From contig OU612070.1 in assembly GCA_914767715.1 (NCBI GenBank), positions 10,187,501-10,251,500 on the forward strand: a DNA stretch of 64,000 bases, read 5' to 3'. Origin of the DNA: Membranipora membranacea (taxonomy: Eukaryota; Bryozoa; Gymnolaemata; Cheilostomatida; Membraniporidae). The notes beneath the pieces were generated by a model that had not been told where the DNA came from, searched no databases, and saw only the letters and a list, made by a program, of their open reading frames with translations. The translations under genes were made by a program, and so were the position numbers. Of the stretch, positions 60,458 to 64,000 are shown one piece after another (the first letter of the stretch is position 1; every line of letters starts with the position of its first letter).

Positions 60458-61879
60458 CTTATGGTTATCTAACTGAAATTTTGGCAGCATTTAGTTATGC
60501 ACTGTCTGACATCCTAGTAACAACCTTTAAAAACTCAAACCAATCAAAGATGAGAAATTTTTTCCAGCTTCTCGGCCTATTGGCTAAGATCCCTTTTACA
60601 CCCTCTGTAAACCAAGTATATCAATGGTTGCTCGAGCTCATAGACATTCCTAGTCAGCTACAAGTCAAGTTCTCAACAGGGCTTTCGGAGGAGAAGCAGA
60701 TCTTGGTGTGGCGGTCTGTTCATTCTGGAGCGCTCAGCGCTAGGTATAAAGATTTCATGTGGAGGCTCTCTTCTGGTTCCCTGAAAACGGGAGAAGTCCT
60801 AGCAAGATGGAATATGCCTGGGGTGAACACCGAGGTTTGGTGGTTGTACAGTACCACTGATAAGTCAAAAATCCTCATCTGAAATATTTATCGTCATGGA
60901 AATCACCAGCGTTTACCAGTTCTAATGGCAAGAGACGGCCAAGAGGGAAGATGAGTTAATGGAGCGTGACAGTTTGTGATGATAAACAGCAGATTGGAAA
61001 AGAATTATGAGACAAACGCAATCGAAGAGGTTAGTACAACTTTCAGTTTCTCCCGAATCAGACAGTCTATATCAGTCATCAGTATATTGAAGGAGATGGA
61101 ATTCCAATTAGCGATTATTGAGACCAACCTGGCAGCTGTATATCTAGTTAGGATCAGATTAAGGTAAGTTTGACCTCAGGCAATATCTCTTGTCGCATGT
61201 TTACCTGAAGTCAAACTTTATTTGGTGGCCATGGGGAGAAGACAAGATTCAAGCTAGTCTGATGTAATTTTATATTTTATCTCATATCGGGAGGCTTTCA
61301 TTGAAATATTTCAGTTGAAATCGGGCTCTTTCAGGTTTTTTCAAACGTTCTTTATATAAAAAACCTTTTCAAATTTCCAAATTGTAATGTGATACGATAC
61401 TGAACAATCCCTAACTTCTATATAACCTGTTTTCTGTTCAGTCAATAAATAAGACACATCTTTAGGCAAACAAACCACTGTCACTCCTTAGAGAACTTTA
61501 AAAATGTTGGATACAAGTGGGAGTAGATCGATAGCGTAAACCTCCCTCACACATAAAAACAATCCCACGTAACTTCAGCCCCTCGAACAGAGCAACAGGT
61601 TATGTTACACATTAGCGTCAATTGTCAAACACAAATGATGCAATACAACCACTTTTTAGGGTATTCATACATTGATAATGTTTGTTATCTGATGGCCAGG
61701 ACTTTGTTGCTTAAATTCCAATAGCTCAAAATAAAAGGCTGCGTCTTATTTCTATACAAATAGTGAAAAGTAAAAGCCACTTTAACTATTGTCAATTATC
61801 ATCTTAAGAGGCGACAAAAGAATTGCTATGCAGCATCTATAGTGGGATGTGATAGCCAAGTCGCGGGTGACTCAATCAA
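60458..61879 (+). repeat. Duplicated copy of the LRR gene 5' region
   Basis: Corresponds to 41479-41645 plus 43898-44868, including the splice donor at 61163 equivalent to 44227. It stops within the LRR gene's first intron, at CAATCAATGAT, so the LRR coding exons were not duplicated. Block X resumes immediately after. Confidence 0.75.
60568..60834 (+). pseudogene. U2 snRNA 5' fragment fused to a LINE zf-RVT fragment
   Basis: 60568-60591 matches nucleotides about 5-28 of U2 snRNA with one mismatch in 24 (begins CTTCTCGGCC, ends GGCTAAGATC). It joins directly to an open frame of about 80 residues whose end, KDFMWRLSSGSLKTGEVLAR, is typical of the zinc-ribbon (zf-RVT) segment of LINE reverse transcriptases. 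That segment is cut just before the expected Cys pair. This is either a chimeric retrocopy formed by template switching or a relic of a U2-targeting LINE. The rest of U2 (Sm site, later stems) is absent, so it is not a working snRNA. Confidence 0.7.
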
Positions 61880-63539
61880 TGATAAGAATTTTCTAGAACA
61901 ATCCTACTCAACTGATAGACATAGAATTTAACATCGGTTGCCGAGCTGATGAAATTTTGTGTGACCTGATAACATTCATATGATAAATAGCTGTCTCCTA
62001 GTACTTAGCTATTATCTCGTCTATACACATCGTGAACACCGCTGCTTTCTCAAGGAAGCTTGGCGTCAGATTTTGTGACCAAAGACTAAATAGTACATCC
62101 CAACAACCGCTGCTGATCACGAATAACAGTTTCACCTTGACCCAAGAATAAAACCGTGCAGTCAAAGTGTGTTCCCAGGGTAGACTTCAAACTCCTTCAT
62201 CTCGGATAAACAAATATTCATATGGAGGGTCACAAGACATTATCATAGTTCTAGAATTACAGTCAGTCAGTTAGGACCCAAATCACCATCAGGTAAGTGG
62301 ACTTGTGTGTACTCAACCGATCACTAATCAGAAGAATGCAGTGACCTTGAGCTACCATCTGTATTAAAGACCAGACCGAACTAGCTACCTGCTATCTGAT
62401 CGTTAAATGGTGATTGTCTACACGCTCTCCTGCATCATTATGAGAACTTATGTCTCCAAATTGATGTTTGAACTAGGTTACTGCAGTAGGGTCTAGGGTG
62501 TCAGTGGGCTCAATTTGAGCCACTTTTCAGCTGCATTTTGTTTAAGGGCGACATATAGCAGAACGGATCTTACATTGACTGAGTACTTCTGCATAGGTGA
62601 AGAACTTGAGAGACAATCCATAAATATTCTAAATATAGGTTTGTGAATGTGTAACATGGAAAATCAAGTTGCATTCTGTTGACAAAAAAAATACTGCCAT
62701 GTGAACAACGCTGAGGTACGATACCTGACTTTGACCATGTAGCTGTGGCTTTGCCGACAAGGTACTACTCCATGATCATACACACCTAAAATAACACCTT
62801 GATGAAATTAATAGTGTATTGAATCATTTTTCAAGAATCTGCAAGGTAAAATTTGGACCGTTTGAAATTTGATCTAACCCCCCACCACGTTTATGATTAA
62901 TTATTAAAAGTGAAAAAATACCTCTTGCAGTTGTTTTTGCCGAACATAATGGGTGGCTCATGAACCAATTGGTGTCCATTATTATAAGGTTCTTCTGTAT
63001 TCTCTCACTATCATCAGGCTGATAAGTCATGTGATCTTCTTTGTAGCAGTTTATCGTAGACAACTCAATAAAATATATACGAGCGGATTAAATGTTAGCT
63101 AGCGTTTAGTTTAGATAGCTGGGGTGATTTCATGTTAGCTAGTACTTTATTTTGGCTGATATATTTTGGACTTATTCATTGGTGTTAGATAACTAAATGT
63201 TCATTAGGTCTGTTGGTTTGATCTGGCATATTTCCAAAACGGATTTTGATTTATTAATATATAATATAAGTTAAGTCGGCCAGCAGGAGCTACAAATGTT
63301 TATTCATTGTAATATTATAATGACTCCATCACTCAGAGTCTGTGCTATCAATCTGTCAGACAAAGTCCGCCAATATAAACTCGCCACTCGCCACGGCCTA
63401 CATACAAATTTCGGTATCGCTCCAGTGATGTAAAACTGTTGTGCATTGTCTCCAAAGCGCTGCTCGGACAAGAACCTTCACTTCAAGTAGATATTGAGTC
63501 ACCTAGAGTCCTCGACTAACTGTTCACATTCTTTTTCAG
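61880..63539. repeat. Block X2 and upstream region of copy C
   Basis: 61880-62820 repeats 3443-4620 of the left end without the CACTA-like MITE (empty site near 62500). 62821-62950 is unique. 62957-63539 matches the upstream part of copy B (34429-34993) and intron sequence before exon 1 of copy A. A possible untranslated exon ends at the donor near 62292. Confidence 0.75.
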
Positions 63540-63701
63540 GTATCAGCAATATCCACAGCCGACCCAGCTTATCTGTGGCATCAGCCGCCGAGATCGTTCA
63601 GAGAGAAACTGTTGTGGCAGCCATGCAATCAGTCAGTAAATTGACAGAGCAACAGGAAGACCTCCAGATAAACACACCAAACAAGGCGGCGAGTGAAAAA
63701 A
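63540..63701 (+). CDS. Nucleotidyltransferase-TPR protein, copy C (first exon, partial)
   Basis: This 162-bp exon has the same borders and phases as 4983-5144 and 34994-35155 (CAG before, GTAAGT after), with Met at 63623. It encodes the same helical segment (VAAMQSVSKLTEQQEDLQ) with a few substitutions (IN for PN/PE). The following intron matches both other copies up to the window edge, so the remaining exons presumably lie beyond it. Confidence 0.75.
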
Positions 63702-64000
63702 GTAAGTCCAGCATCATAACACTTAATAGAATTAATCTTGATGTGTATTATTTCTCTGGGCATATCTTTCTGAGCATAGCTTGTTTATGTCATGTGTTCT
63801 CAATTGCGTATGATATATGTAGATGTACTATTCCTTTAAGGTCCACTCTAGGCATCTAGCATCCACAAATACAAATTGATTACTATAACTGAGTGACAAC
63901 AATATATAAACTCACGCATCCAGCGTACAATCAACAAAGCTCATCTAAAAACGAAAGAAAATATTCTTGATGCTTGAGGCAAAGTAATATAGGATATAAA

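Noticed and set aside
60568-60591. Functional U2 snRNA gene
   Set aside because: Only the first stem-loop region is present; the rest of the RNA, including the Sm site, is missing.
60481-60882. Intact 133-residue gene
   Set aside because: The frame crosses duplicated non-coding DNA, the U2 piece, a LINE fragment and duplicated DNA again, so it is a mosaic accident.

Overview
The window is animal nuclear DNA: AT-rich, with split genes, GT-AG introns of 0.1-1.8 kb and many dispersed repeats. The clearest orthologue is golgin-84. A CR1/Jockey-type LINE, a BEL/Pao LTR element, a hAT element and MITEs fit an invertebrate. The large nucleotidyltransferase-TPR family suggests a sponge- or cnidarian-grade genome, but I cannot name the species. 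All intron-exon models here were built by hand from splice sites and reading-frame phase.

Layout. 0-4.6 kb is a repeat block with three insertions; a second version of the block lies at 59.3-62.8 kb and lacks two of them, so it shows their empty target sites. 4.98-10.54 kb is nucleotidyltransferase-TPR gene copy A. 11.17-16.35 kb is a five-exon gene of unknown family. 16.4-20.9 kb is non-coding, with a GC-rich palindrome cluster, a dead LINE fragment and a non-autonomous hAT element with exact target duplications. 21.06-21.74 kb (minus strand) holds the last exons of a protein rich in YDxP motifs. 24.2-33.4 kb is a nested retrotransposon: a young, internally deleted BEL/Pao element inserted in ORF1 of an older LINE. 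34.0-34.4 kb is a GC-rich minisatellite and palindrome. 34.99-40.56 kb is copy B, nearly identical to A, introns included. 41.0 kb has a 119-bp hairpin element. 44-50.7 kb is a leucine-rich-repeat single-pass membrane protein. 51.25-59.1 kb is golgin-84. 59.35-64 kb is a mosaic duplication: block X, a copy of the LRR gene's 5' exon region containing a U2 snRNA/LINE chimera, block X again, then the first exon of copy C, cut by the window end.

The main story is a recently expanding tandem family of nucleotidyltransferase-TPR genes, with promoters, 5' exons and 3' ends shuffled between copies. The predicted protein has an N-terminal helical segment, an Asn/Asp/Thr-rich linker encoded by a minisatellite, a Pol-beta-fold nucleotidyltransferase domain with intact GS...DxE motif, and near-identical 44-residue TPRs. 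Its function is unknown; a role in recognition or immunity is only an inference from copy number and architecture.
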